64,000 bases of DNA from an uncultured Roseateles sp. (GCF_945956965.1 NZ_CAMFJS010000020.1:1-64000); one strand, 5' to 3'; positions 8,270 to 16,232 are shown, numbered from the stretch's first letter. Translations and numbers: made by a program. The notes: a model not told the origin generated them from the letters alone.

Positions 8270-8344
8270 CCCGGCCGAGACAGCCAAACGCGGCGCTTCC
8301 GGCGCGCCTCTCCCCGACCGCTGGCGGCTGCTGATAATGCCCGC

Positions 8345-9091
8345 ATGACTTCATCTCTGTTTTCGGGCTGGCTGGCCCGCGGCGCGCTGAGTGGCTTATT
8401 GGCCGGGCTGGGCTTGCTGCAAGCAAGTGCAGCCACGGCCGATGCCCCCGCCCAGCCCACCGCCACGCCCTTTGAAGACAGCATCGCCCAACGCGCGCAG
8501 GCCTGCACCCTGTGCCATGGCAAACAAGGCCGGGCCGCGGCCGATGGCTACTACCCGCGCATCGCCGGCAAGCCGCAGGGCTATCTCTACAAGCAGCTGC
8601 TCAATTTCCGCGATGGGCGCCGCCACTACGGCTTGATGAGCGATCTGGTCGCGCCGCTCAGCGATACCTATCTGCTGGAGCTGGCCGGCTATTTCGCGCA
8701 GCTGGACCTGCCCTACCCGCCGCCGCTGCCCGCCAGCTTGAGCGCGGCTGAGCTGGCGCGCGGCGAGCAACTGATATTCAAAGGCGACCCGGCGCGCAAG
8801 CTGCCGGCTTGTGGGCAATGCCACGGCGCCAAGCTCACCGGCGTGCAGCCCTTCATCCCCGGCTTGCTGGGCCTGCCGCGCGACTATCTGAATGGCCAGC
8901 TCGGCGCCTGGCGCAGCGGCCAGCGCCAGGCGGTGGCGCCCGACTGCATGGCCACCATCGCCAAGACCTTGCGGCTGGAAGACATCAACGCGGTCAGCCA
9001 ATGGCTGGCCGCCCAAGCCCTGCCGGCCGGCGCCAAGCCCGCCCCGGCGCTGCCGGCGCCGCTACCCATGGATTGCGGAGGGCTGCAATGA
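8345..9091 (+). CDS. Diheme c-type cytochrome, cytochrome c4-like
   Basis: 248 residues. An N-terminal signal peptide or anchor (about residues 8-30) exports it to the periplasm. Two heme-binding CXXCH motifs are visible, CTLCHGKQG in the first half and CGQCHGAKL in the second, each followed by a cytochrome c fold, giving the two-lobed architecture of cytochrome c4. Such proteins pass electrons to terminal oxidases or from dehydrogenases. Its stop overlaps the start of the next gene (ATGA at 9088-9091), so the two cytochromes are translationally coupled. Confidence 0.85.
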   Translation: MTSSLFSGWLARGALSGLLAGLGLLQASAATADAPAQPTATPFEDSIAQRAQACTLCHGKQGRAAADGYYPRIAGKPQGYLYKQLLNFRDGRRHYGLMSDLVAPLSDTYLLELAGYFAQLDLPYPPPLPASLSAAELARGEQLIFKGDPARKLPACGQCHGAKLTGVQPFIPGLLGLPRDYLNGQLGAWRSGQRQAVAPDCMATIAKTLRLEDINAVSQWLAAQALPAGAKPAPALPAPLPMDCGGLQ

Positions 9092-10404
9092 GCCGCCAGG
9101 CCGTGAATTGGCGATGGGCACGAGGCCTCGGCTTGCTCCTGCTTGCCGCTGCAACGGTGGCTGCGTCCGCCATCTGGCTGCTGAACCGGCCCGACGCTGC
9201 CGAGCCCTCGCCAACGCCACTGGCAATCACGCCGGCCCTGATTGAGCGCGGCGCCTATCTGGCTCGGGCTGGCAATTGCATGGGCTGCCACACGCAGCGC
9301 GGCGGCACGGCCTATGCCGGTGGGCGGCCCATTCCCACGCCTTTTGGCAGCGTGTTCGCCCCCAATCTGACGCCGGACCCGCAGCATGGCCTGGGCCTTT
9401 GGTCAGCAGATGATTTCTGGAACGCGCTGCACAACGGCCGCAGCCGCGGCGGCCGCCTGCTCTCACCCGCCTTCCCCTACACGAACTACAGCCTGGTCAG
9501 CCGCGCGGATGCCGACGCGCTCTACGCCTATCTACGCAGCCTGCCCGCCGAGCCCCTAGCCAATCGCCCGCACGAGCTGCGCTTCCCTTACGGCAGCCAG
9601 CCGGCGCTGGCCGTGTGGCGGGCGCTCTACTTCCGTCCCGCCGTTTACCAGGCCGATGCAAAGCAAAGCGCCGAATGGAACCGTGGCGCCTATCTGGTCC
9701 AGGGCCTGGGCCACTGCAATACCTGCCACGCGCCGCGCAATGCCTTAGGCGCCACCGCCGGCCAGCAGGACTTCAGCGGCGGCATGTTGGCGGCTTTGGG
9801 CTGGTATGCCCCGTCTCTGCATGCCCGCAGCGAGGCCAGCGTGGCGGACTGGCGGCCGGACGAACTGCGCGCCTGGCTCAAGACCGGTAGCAGTAGCACG
9901 CAGGGCAGCGCCCTGGGGCCCATGAGCGAGGTGATTCTGGGCAGCACCCAATACCTCTCACCGGCCGATCTCAGTGCCATGGCCCGCTATCTGCAAAGCC
10001 TGCCTCAGCAAGAACTGCCCCACCCGCCAACGCGCAAGCCCGAGCCCTCGGCTGGCGCGGCGCGCGCGGCCGGGGAGCAGCTCTACGAGCAGCATTGCGC
10101 CAGTTGCCACGGCGCTCAGGGCCAGGGCGTGCCTGGCGCTTACCCGGCCTTGGCCGGCAGCCGCAGCGTCACCATGGCCAATCCCGCCAATCTCTTGCGC
10201 ATCATCCAGCGCGGCGGCTTTGCACCGGCCACGGCGGGCAATCCGCGCCCCTACGGCATGCCGCCCTTTGCCAGCGTGCTCAGCGACACCGAACTCGCCG
10301 CCCTGGGCAGCTATCTGCGCAGCGCCTGGGGCAATGTGGCGCAAGGCGGCAGCGACATCCGCCCCATCGACGTCCTGAACCTCAAAAGCCAACGCATTGA
10401 CTGA
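9088..10404 (+). CDS. Membrane-anchored triheme c-type cytochrome (alcohol dehydrogenase cytochrome subunit-like)
   Basis: 438 residues from the ATG at 9088, which overlaps the previous stop; a longer in-frame extension runs back inside the c4-like gene and was rejected. An N-terminal membrane segment (GLGLLLLAAATVAASAIWLL) precedes three CXXCH motifs: CMGCHTQRG, CNTCHAPRN and CASCHGAQG. Three cytochrome c domains in a row match the cytochrome subunit of membrane alcohol/aldehyde/gluconate dehydrogenases, which hands electrons to ubiquinone. No molybdopterin, PQQ or FAD dehydrogenase subunit is next to it, so its electron donor is unknown; the upstream c4-like protein is the likely partner. 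Confidence 0.85.
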   Translation: MSRQAVNWRWARGLGLLLLAAATVAASAIWLLNRPDAAEPSPTPLAITPALIERGAYLARAGNCMGCHTQRGGTAYAGGRPIPTPFGSVFAPNLTPDPQHGLGLWSADDFWNALHNGRSRGGRLLSPAFPYTNYSLVSRADADALYAYLRSLPAEPLANRPHELRFPYGSQPALAVWRALYFRPAVYQADAKQSAEWNRGAYLVQGLGHCNTCHAPRNALGATAGQQDFSGGMLAALGWYAPSLHARSEASVADWRPDELRAWLKTGSSSTQGSALGPMSEVILGSTQYLSPADLSAMARYLQSLPQQELPHPPTRKPEPSAGAARAAGEQLYEQHCASCHGAQGQGVPGAYPALAGSRSVTMANPANLLRIIQRGGFAPATAGNPRPYGMPPFASVLSDTELAALGSYLRSAWGNVAQGGSDIRPIDVLNLKSQRID

Positions 10405-10543
10405 GTCCGCGCAGCCAACTCCGGAAGGAGTTGGGTGGCTGACGAATGCCCAGGCGCGATACCAGCGACTGGGCTGAGTCCGCGCACGCAACTCCGGAAG
10501 GAGTTGCGTGGCTGACAAAGGACCTGGCTCGACGAGCGACTGA
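10401..10543. repeat. Two tandem 73-bp units with palindromic core (REP-like)
   Basis: A 43-bp block at 10401-10443 recurs at 10474-10516 (period 73 bp), and the linker after each copy is also related, ending in AGCGACTG. Each block has a stem with GGAA loop: the first pairs CCAACTCC with GGAGTTGG, the second pairs CACGCAACTCC with GGAGTTGCGTG (11 bp, perfect). The C-G pair at the shared outer position of the first copy is G-C in the second, a compensatory change. The first copy begins inside the last codons of the triheme cytochrome gene. Confidence 0.75.
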
Positions 10544-10839
10544 CCAAGGACAAAAAATCGAGGGTAAACCCTTCACTTGAATCGCCACTCAGCTTTGCAC
10601 GCTTGGCTCTAGGTGTTTGCCCCCGCTGGTCTTCGCGTATTTCTTCACGTGCAGGAATTTTCGGCCCGCGCCAAGCGGATGCGAAGCTCCGACACTTAGT
10701 GCAGGCCAAACGTCTGGTTACAACTCGCCCAAAAAATGGCTGGTTGTGCGCCAGGTCAAAGCCAAAAAGCAAGGGCCGGCGCGGCCCGAGGCAAATGTCA
10801 CAACAGCCGGTTTACTTTCCATCGTCTCCGACCTTTTGC

Positions 10840-10866
10840 TCAAGTCCGCGGCGCCCAAACCGAAAT
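10840..10866 (+). promoter_or_regulatory. Candidate sigma-28 (FliA) promoter for the chemoreceptor gene
   Basis: TCAAGTCC (10840-10847), 11 bp, then ACCGAAAT (10859-10866). This resembles the flagellar sigma-28 consensus (TAAAGTTT, 11 bp, GCCGATAA) in spacing and in about ten of sixteen positions. It lies about 125 bp upstream of a methyl-accepting chemotaxis gene, the kind of gene usually read by sigma-28. Confidence 0.38.
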
Positions 10867-10906
10867 GGTGACAAGCCTCGCTGCAGGCCAGTCCCAGCCA
10901 AGATTC

Positions 10907-10941
10907 TCATGTTCGGGGGCCAACAAGCAGCCAGAACATGA
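10907..10941. promoter_or_regulatory. Inverted repeat in the chemoreceptor leader
   Basis: TCATGTTC (10907-10914) and GAACATGA (10934-10941) are perfect 8-bp arms with a 19-bp spacer, about 50 bp before the chemoreceptor start and downstream of the candidate promoter. It could be an operator or an mRNA hairpin. Confidence 0.35.
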
Positions 10942-10991
10942 ACCATCGCGGATTACAAAGAACAGTTGTACGTTGAGGAGAAGCTTTCCCC

Positions 10992-12560
10992 ATGAAGCTA
11001 TTGACAGATTTGCGCATCAGCCACCGCCTCGCGGTTAGCTTCGGCCTGATGATGGTGCTGATGATCGGCATCGGCAGTTACGGCGCTAAAACGGCCAATC
11101 ACCTGGCCCAAGACTTGGACCGCACCGCCAACTCCAGCCTGGTGAAGATTGCGGCGGCGAACTCGCTGGAAAGCAATGTCAATGTGATTGCCCGCGCCTC
11201 GCGCGATCTGCTGCTGCTGGATGAAGCACGCCAGATCAAAAAGCAAAAGGCCGCCATTGCCACCGCGCTGCAAGAAAGCGAAAAGCAGTTGGCCAGCCTC
11301 GAAGGCTCCCAGGATCAGGACAAGGAAGAAAAAGACCTGATCGCTCAAGTGCGTGAGCGCGAAACCAAGTTCTTTGCCGCCGTTGCCCGCTTCGAGAAAG
11401 TGCAGCAAGACGCCAGCCCCGACGAAGCCCGTGAAAGCCTGATCACCGACGTGCGCCCGGCCCAGCAGGCCTACCAAGACGGGCTCAAGGCCCTGGTGGA
11501 CCTGCAGTTCAACCGCGCCCGTGACCTGGCCGTTTCTGGCGGCGAAACCGCTCGCACCTCGGTGCTGCTGACCGGCGGCATCGTGCTGGTGGCGGTGGTG
11601 CTGGGCATTGGCGGCGGCTTTGTGATCACCCGCTCCATCGTGGTGCCGGCCCAGCGCGCCCAGGCAGCCGCCGAAGCCATCAGCTCCGGCGACCTGAGCA
11701 TGCAAATTCAGCCCGACGGCACATGCGAGCTGAACCAGATGTTGCACGCGATGAAGGAAATGCAAAGCGCGCTGTCCGGCGTGGTGTCCAGCGTCAGCAG
11801 CGCAGCGGGCGAAGTGGCCCAGAACTCCAGCGAAATCGCGCAGAGCAATGTCAATTTGTCGGACCGCACGGCTCGCTCGGCCGCCAGCCTGCAAGACACG
11901 GCCGCTTCGGTTGAAGAAATCGCCGCCAATCTGCATGGCGCCAGCGACCTGACCCGCCGCGCCGCCGGCATCGCCACCAAGGCACGTCAGTCGGCCTCGG
12001 CCGGTGGCGCCGTGGTGGCCAAGGTGGTGGACACGATGGAAGAGATCAGCGCCAGTTCGCGCAAGATCGGCGACATCATCGGCGTCATCGACGGCATCGC
12101 CTTCCAAACCAATATCCTGGCCCTGAACGCTGCTGTTGAAGCAGCCCGTGCCGGTGAGCATGGCCGCGGCTTCGCCGTGGTGGCCTCTGAAGTGCGTGCC
12201 CTGGCTTCACGCTCGGCCGCAGCCGCCAAAGAGATCAAGGTGCTGATCCAGGAGTCCTCGGTCAAGGTCGAAAACGGCACCGCGCTGGTCAATAACGCCG
12301 GCGTCACCATCCGCAGCGTGGTCGACGAGGTCAACAATATGGGCCAGCTGATCGAAGAGATCTCGCACTCAGCCCAAGAGCAGGCCGCCGGCGTGGGCGT
12401 GGTCAATAACGCCATGAATGAGCTGGATCGCACTACGCAGCAAAACACCAGTTTGGTGGATGAACTAGGCCGCTCGACCGATGCGCTGACCAACAGCTCC
12501 TCGCGCCTGCTGGAGGCCGTTGGCTTCTTCAGCCCGACCAAGGCCCACGCGCGCTACTGA
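10992..12560 (+). CDS. Methyl-accepting chemotaxis protein
   Basis: 522 residues. N-terminal membrane segment (about 11-33), a periplasmic four-helix-bundle ligand domain (about 35-185) rich in charged heptads, a second membrane segment (about 189-212), a HAMP linker, and a cytoplasmic signalling domain. The hairpin tip that binds CheA and CheW is intact: [20 protein letters not shown] and then [17 protein letters not shown]. The short 4HB sensor domain gives no hint of ligand. No che genes are adjacent, so it is an orphan receptor. GAGGAG precedes the start, and a sigma-28-like promoter lies further upstream. Confidence 0.95.
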   Translation: MKLLTDLRISHRLAVSFGLMMVLMIGIGSYGAKTANHLAQDLDRTANSSLVKIAAANSLESNVNVIARASRDLLLLDEARQIKKQKAAIATALQESEKQLASLEGSQDQDKEEKDLIAQVRERETKFFAAVARFEKVQQDASPDEARESLITDVRPAQQAYQDGLKALVDLQFNRARDLAVSGGETARTSVLLTGGIVLVAVVLGIGGGFVITRSIVVPAQRAQAAAEAISSGDLSMQIQPDGTCELNQMLHAMKEMQSALSGVVSSVSSAAGEVAQNSSEIAQSNVNLSDRTARSAASLQDTAASVEEIAANLHGASDLTRRAAGIATKARQSASAGGAVVAKVVDTMEEISASSRKIGDIIGVIDGIAFQTNILALNAAVEAARAGEHGRGFAVVASEVRALASRSAAAAKEIKVLIQESSVKVENGTALVNNAGVTIRSVVDEVNNMGQLIEEISHSAQEQAAGVGVVNNAMNELDRTTQQNTSLVDELGRSTDALTNSSSRLLEAVGFFSPTKAHARY

Positions 12561-12633
12561 AGCCGCGGCAGACATCCCACAGCATTTTCATTTCGAAGAA
12601 TTCACGACTTCCTCACTCCCCAGAGGCTACATC

Positions 12634-12972
12634 ATGACCCACGCAGTACCTTTCAAGACACGCTCCATCGCCCTGTTCTGCGGCGCCCTGGCTCTGGCCT
12701 TTGCCGCCCATGCAGCAACGCCCAAGGTCATCAAGAAGGTGCCGCCGGAGTTCCCGCGCGAAGCCGCCCAGCAGTCCATTTCCACCGGTGCCGTGAAGGC
12801 CAAGATGCTGATCGACGGCGACGGCAAGGTCACCGGCGTTGAGATCCTGGAAGCGGAACCGCGCCGCGTGTTTGACAAGGCCGTCACCCGCGCCCTGATG
12901 GACTGGCGTTTTGAGCCCTCGGGCGAAAAGCAGACCCACGAAGTCAAATTGGTCTTCAAGAACGAAGACTGA
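12634..12972 (+). CDS. Secreted TonB C-terminal domain protein (short)
   Basis: 112 residues from the ATG at 12634; an in-frame extension into the chemoreceptor gene was rejected. A signal peptide (cleavage after AFAAHA) leads into a TonB C-terminal fold: KKVPPEFPREAAQQ, GAVKAKMLIDGDGKVTGVEI, then RRVFDKAVTRALMDWRFEPS. The proline-rich spanner and inner-membrane anchor of a true TonB are missing, so it cannot energise receptors in the usual way. Proteins of this form are annotated as energy transducer TonB; their role is unclear. It lies 73 bp behind the chemoreceptor and ends in a strong terminator. Confidence 0.8.
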   Translation: MTHAVPFKTRSIALFCGALALAFAAHAATPKVIKKVPPEFPREAAQQSISTGAVKAKMLIDGDGKVTGVEILEAEPRRVFDKAVTRALMDWRFEPSGEKQTHEVKLVFKNED

Positions 12973-12979
12973 TCTCGCC

Positions 12980-13009
12980 AAAGAGCCTGCTGATGCAGGC
13001 TCTTTACAT
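12980..13009 (+). terminator. Rho-independent terminator
   Basis: AAAGAGCCTGC (12980-12990), loop TGAT, GCAGGCTCTTT (12995-13005): an 11-bp perfect stem ending in TTT and followed by ACATTT, placed 8 bp after the TonB-C gene stop. Confidence 0.8.
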
Positions 13010-13116
13010 TTGAATGGGGCGCCTGCCGCAGAGTGGGCGGCACCACCGGCGGGCTTGGCTGGCTTGGCCAGGCTTCAGACTACCGTGATGCGCCCCGCCC
13101 GCGCCGGCCGCTGAAC

Positions 13117-13203
13117 TCAGATGACCCAGGCCGCCAGAAACATCACCACCACCACCGCCAACATGAGCTTGTGGCGCGGTTTCAGCAGCGAAAGTGTGGG
13201 CAT
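13117..13203 (-). CDS. Small single-pass membrane peptide (28 residues)
   Basis: The ATG at 13203 is preceded, reading leftward, by AGGAG with a 6-bp spacer. The peptide has a basic N-terminal part containing KPRHK and a hydrophobic segment LMLAVVVVMFLAAWVI reaching the C terminus, a typical small membrane protein layout. The frame stays open upstream to 13374, but that longer form has no good ribosome binding site. Function unknown. It sits opposite the leader of the next rightward gene. Confidence 0.42.
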   Translation of the reverse strand: MPTLSLLKPRHKLMLAVVVVMFLAAWVI

Positions 13204-13415
13204 GTGCAGCTCCTGCAAGGCGGCATCCAGGCCTGAACCTGGCGCCGCAACCGTTTTGGATGGGCCGATATTTGCCCAAGCCTGAACATGAATCAAGAGG
13301 ATCTTCCCGCCCCTCGGCAGCGATTCCAGGCCATTTCGCGCACTTTCAGCCCCAGGCACCGGACGAGTATTCAAGTTTTCGCCAAGCGGGCCGAACTCAT
13401 TGCACCGCCGCTGCG

Positions 13416-13943
13416 ATGAAGTTCAAGATCATGGCCGACACCCCTGCTGCCGCATCCCTCGCCGAACTGGAGGCCGCACTCGATGCCATGGTGCAAGAGC
13501 GCTACAACCAGGCCGAAAGCGATGAAGAGGCCGATGCGCAAGCCCTGCAGGCGCAGGATGGCGAATACCTCAAGACCCGCATTCTTTGCCTGGAGGCCTT
13601 GCTCAACGCCGCCAATAACGAAGTGGCGTGGATTGGCCCGGCCGCGCGCAGCACACCCGCCCAAGCCCTGCGGCGCATCAAGGCCTTGTGCGGCCGCTTC
13701 CCCGATCTCTACAGCGCCATGGCGGTTGTGGCTTCGACCCACCCCAATGTGTCCCGCGAGATGCTGGCCATGGCCATCAAGCAGTTTCGCCGCGATACCG
13801 AGAACCTCAGCAAAGAAGATGTGATGGGCTTGCTGGTGAGCATCGTCAACGGTGGCAGTCAAGGCTTTGAAGCCGTGCTGAGGACCCGCAAGAACGCTGA
13901 GCGAAAAAGTGCCAGCCTGCCCTGGGGCAAAGACACCGACTGA
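13416..13943 (+). CDS. Hypothetical cytoplasmic protein, all-helical
   Basis: 175 residues from the ATG at 13416 (ATG at 13431 is equally possible; the frame is open further upstream without good signals). No signal peptide or membrane segment. The sequence is acidic at the N terminus (SDEEADAQAL), then helical, with ALRRIKALCGRFPDLY, VSREMLAMAIKQFRRDTENL and a basic C-terminal stretch. I do not recognise the family. It could be a conserved Burkholderiales protein of unknown function. It stands alone, convergent with the cold-shock-domain gene. Confidence 0.65.
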   Translation: MKFKIMADTPAAASLAELEAALDAMVQERYNQAESDEEADAQALQAQDGEYLKTRILCLEALLNAANNEVAWIGPAARSTPAQALRRIKALCGRFPDLYSAMAVVASTHPNVSREMLAMAIKQFRRDTENLSKEDVMGLLVSIVNGGSQGFEAVLRTRKNAERKSASLPWGKDTD

Positions 13944-13966
13944 AGCCCCGTTCGGCGCACCAGCAA

Positions 13967-14410
13967 TCAGCGTACCTTGCTGACCTTGATCACCTTGGCG
14001 GCCTGCGCATAACTCGTGCTGCCGCCGGACTTGATGCCCGCCACCCACAGGCCCGCGCCCGCAGCGCTCAGGGTCACCACACCCGCCACCAGCAACCAGA
14101 ACGACCAGCGCCGACCCGAGCCTTGGTTCAGCGCGCGCTGACGTTCGCGGCTGGCTGCGGGGGCAAGAAAGTCGCCCAGGGCCGGCGGTGCGGGCGGGCC
14201 ATCGCTGCGCTGCACCCGCTGCACCTGCTTGCGCCCCTTTTGATCCACCGTGACCTCGAAGCTCAAGGCCTCGCCAATCTGGGGCGGCTCCGAACCCGCA
14301 GGGAAGGCCGAGGCGTGGACGAACAACTCCTGCCCGCCTTGTCGCGGCGCAATCGCCCCAAAGCCGCGGTCATAGTTCCAGTCCTTCAACGTACCTTCAA
14401 ATCTCATCAT
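13967..14410 (-). CDS. Cold-shock domain protein with C-terminal membrane segment
   Basis: 147 residues. The first 65 or so form a cold-shock (OB) domain: MMRFEGTLKDWNYDRGFGAI with RGFGAI as the RNP1-like motif and ELFVHASAFP as the RNP2-like motif. After a Pro/Ala-rich linker comes one membrane segment (WSFWLLVAGVVTLSAAGAGLW, here about residues 101-121) and a short tail. Cold-shock domains fused to DUF1294 membrane domains are known, but the DUF1294 signature is not visible here. The soluble domain would be cytoplasmic and bind single-stranded nucleic acid at the membrane. GAGGCA precedes the start. Confidence 0.75.
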   Translation of the reverse strand: MMRFEGTLKDWNYDRGFGAIAPRQGGQELFVHASAFPAGSEPPQIGEALSFEVTVDQKGRKQVQRVQRSDGPPAPPALGDFLAPAASRERQRALNQGSGRRWSFWLLVAGVVTLSAAGAGLWVAGIKSGGSTSYAQAAKVIKVSKVR

Positions 14411-14567
14411 TGCCTCGGCTCAAATGCCTTTGACGCGATCATGCGCCCAAGGCGGAAAAGGCCTGCAACAAGCTGTAAGCGCGGCGGCCGACAGTTCACA
14501 GCTATTTACAAAAACGCTTGTCGAGGACAATACGGCTCTTTCAAGCACTGACAGACTGACTGAGCAC

Positions 14568-15692
14568 ATGGCCATCCACTGGTTTCCCGGGCATATGAAT
14601 TCGACCCGGAATGCGATCAACGAACGCATGAAGGCCGGCCTCGACGTGGTGATCGAAATGCTGGACGCCCGCTGCCCCGGCTCCAGCGCCAATCCCCTGC
14701 TGGCCAAGCTGACCGAGGGCAAGCCCACGCTCAAGCTGCTCAACAAGCAGGATCTGGCCGACCCCGAGCGCACAACGCGCTGGCTGGCGCATTACAACGC
14801 CCAGCCCGACACCCGCGCCATCGGCCTGGATGCCAGCAACAGGGCGCCCGCCCAAGCCCTCATCAAGGCTTGCCGTGAACTGGCCCCCTTGCGCGGCGGC
14901 ATGGTCAAACCGGTGCGGGTGCTGATTTGCGGCATCCCCAATGTGGGCAAGTCCACCCTGATCAACACCTTGGCCTCCAAGCGCGCCGCCAAGACGGGCG
15001 ACGAGCCCGGCATCACCAAGCTGGAACAAAAAATCGTTCTGGCCGAAGACTTCTATCTCTTCGACACCCCCGGCATGCTGTGGCCCCGCATCAGCGTGGA
15101 AGAAAGCGGCTACAACCTGGCCGCCAGTGGCGCCATCGGCCGCAATGCTTTTGACGAGGAAGAAGTTGCGCTGGAGTTGCTCAGCTATCTGCGCCGCGAC
15201 TATGCGCAGGCCTTGATCGAGCGCTACAAGCTCGGCGACATCAGTGCCCTGAATGACGAGGACTTGCTGGGCGCCATCGGCAAGCGGCGCGGCGCAGTGC
15301 TCAGCGGCGGGCGCATCAATATGCAAAAGGCCGCCGAGGTCTTGATCTACGAGTTCCGCCAGAACATTCTGGGCCGCATCACCCTGGAGACGCCGGAAGA
15401 ATTCATGCAATGGCAGGCCAAGGCCGAATTGGCCGAGGCCGAGCGCAAGCTCAAGGCCGAGAAGCGCAAGCAAAAGACCAAGACGCCGCAGCGGGGTGGC
15501 CCGACGGTTGCCGCCGTCGCTGACGAAGACCAGGAAAGCGACGGCAGCGATTCAGGCGACCAAGACGACCAAGACGACCAAGGCGATGAAGTGAGCACTG
15601 AAGCTGAAGGCGTCGATACGCCCCAAGTTTCAGACCTTGGCGCGGACACGCACGAGCAAGTCAGGCCCGCCTCAGCGCCGGATGGCGCGTAA
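14568..15692 (+). CDS. ylqF: Ribosome biogenesis GTPase YlqF/RbgA
   Basis: 374 residues from the ATG at 14568; an upstream extension of the frame was rejected because MAIHWFPGHM is the usual N terminus. The circularly permuted GTPase motifs are present: G4 LNKQDL, then G1 CGIPNVGKSTLIN, G2/G3 region GITKLEQK and DTPGMLWP. The family helps assemble the 50S subunit. After about residue 290 the protein carries an unusual tail: a basic helical part (AERKLKAEKRKQKTK) and then a very acidic one with QDDQDDQ repeats, absent from the Bacillus protein. Confidence 0.92.
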   Translation: MAIHWFPGHMNSTRNAINERMKAGLDVVIEMLDARCPGSSANPLLAKLTEGKPTLKLLNKQDLADPERTTRWLAHYNAQPDTRAIGLDASNRAPAQALIKACRELAPLRGGMVKPVRVLICGIPNVGKSTLINTLASKRAAKTGDEPGITKLEQKIVLAEDFYLFDTPGMLWPRISVEESGYNLAASGAIGRNAFDEEEVALELLSYLRRDYAQALIERYKLGDISALNDEDLLGAIGKRRGAVLSGGRINMQKAAEVLIYEFRQNILGRITLETPEEFMQWQAKAELAEAERKLKAEKRKQKTKTPQRGGPTVAAVADEDQESDGSDSGDQDDQDDQGDEVSTEAEGVDTPQVSDLGADTHEQVRPASAPDGA

Positions 15693-15700
15693 AAAAGACT

Positions 15701-15720
15701 AGGCCGGCACGCGCCGGCCT
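15701..15720 (+). terminator. Hairpin terminator after ylqF
   Basis: AGGCCGGC (15701-15708), loop ACGC, GCCGGCCT (15713-15720), preceded by an A-run right after the ylqF stop. An 8-bp GC-rich stem; the T-run after it is minimal, but the A-run would serve as a T-run for leftward transcripts. Confidence 0.6.
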
Positions 15721-15785
15721 TGATGAGTTGCGGCCTCAACCAGGCCACACGCCCCGCCAAAGCGCAGGCTGAGCCCGGCTGAGCC

Positions 15786-16232
15786 TCAGTTCACCTCCAG
15801 CACCACCTTCACGCTGCTGTCAACGGCGGACTTCTCGATATAGCCGATGGCGTCCACATTGGCCGCGACGAACTTCTTGACCTCGCTCGCATTGCTCAGC
15901 TCTTTGGGCGGCACCGCTTTGCCCGAGAAGGTCAGGCGCGACCACGCTGCTTTGACCTGGGCGGCCGTCTTACCGGCGGCCTTGCTGTAGAACTGCTCGC
16001 GCACCGAGCTGACGTCCGGCAGATCAGCCGGCACCGCCATGCTGCCGCCCGGCAAGGTCGAGGACTTGCCCAGGAACACACTCGCGGCTTGGTCTTGCGT
16101 CAGCGTGCTAAGCGGGCTCTTGGGGTTGACGATGACGACGACCTGAGCCGACGCCCCCGCCGCACAGAAACTCAGCAACAACAGCCCCCAGCGCAGTGGG
16201 TGATTCGACTTCATTGACTTGAACGCATGCAT
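15786..16232 (-). CDS. Small PstS-like periplasmic phosphate-binding family protein
   Basis: 148 residues from the ATG at 16232, which has AGGAG with a 6-bp spacer; the frame opens at 16256. A signal peptide ends near GASA. The mature part begins VVVIVNPKSPLSTLTQDQAASVFLGK, the usual opening (VVVIVNPKSPLSTL) of small PstS-like proteins, and continues with a W-S-R-L-T-F-S-G segment and AANVDAIGYIEKSAVD. It is about half the length of a transport PstS, so it is probably not the substrate protein of a Pst transporter. No pstCAB genes are near. It lies 56 bp behind a porin gene on the same strand, which suggests a sensing or uptake pair. Confidence 0.75.
   Translation of the reverse strand: MHAFKSMKSNHPLRWGLLLLSFCAAGASAQVVVIVNPKSPLSTLTQDQAASVFLGKSSTLPGGSMAVPADLPDVSSVREQFYSKAAGKTAAQVKAAWSRLTFSGKAVPPKELSNASEVKKFVAANVDAIGYIEKSAVDSSVKVVLEVN

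Larger units (their letters stand above)
10405..10991. other. 587-bp gene-free region upstream of the chemoreceptor
   Basis: No convincing coding frame was found on either strand; the open frames present lack ribosome binding sites and overlap the repeats. The region holds the 73-bp tandem repeats (to about 10543), an unremarkable AT-richer stretch (10550-10835), a candidate sigma-28 promoter (10840-10866), and an inverted repeat (10907-10941). GAGGAG about 10 bp before 10992 is the chemoreceptor ribosome binding site. Confidence 0.6.

Noticed and set aside
10401-10543. CRISPR array
   Set aside because: Only two copies, palindromic core longer than a CRISPR repeat stem, related rather than unique spacers, and no cas genes.
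10311-10772. Minus-strand frame in the gap before the chemoreceptor, containing repeated SATQLLPEL-like peptides
   Set aside because: The repeated peptides are just the translation of the 73-bp DNA repeats; no ribosome binding site or domain is seen.
13204-13374. Longer form of the small membrane peptide (85 residues)
   Set aside because: No ribosome binding site at 13374 and no features in the extra residues, whereas the 13203 start has AGGAG at good spacing.
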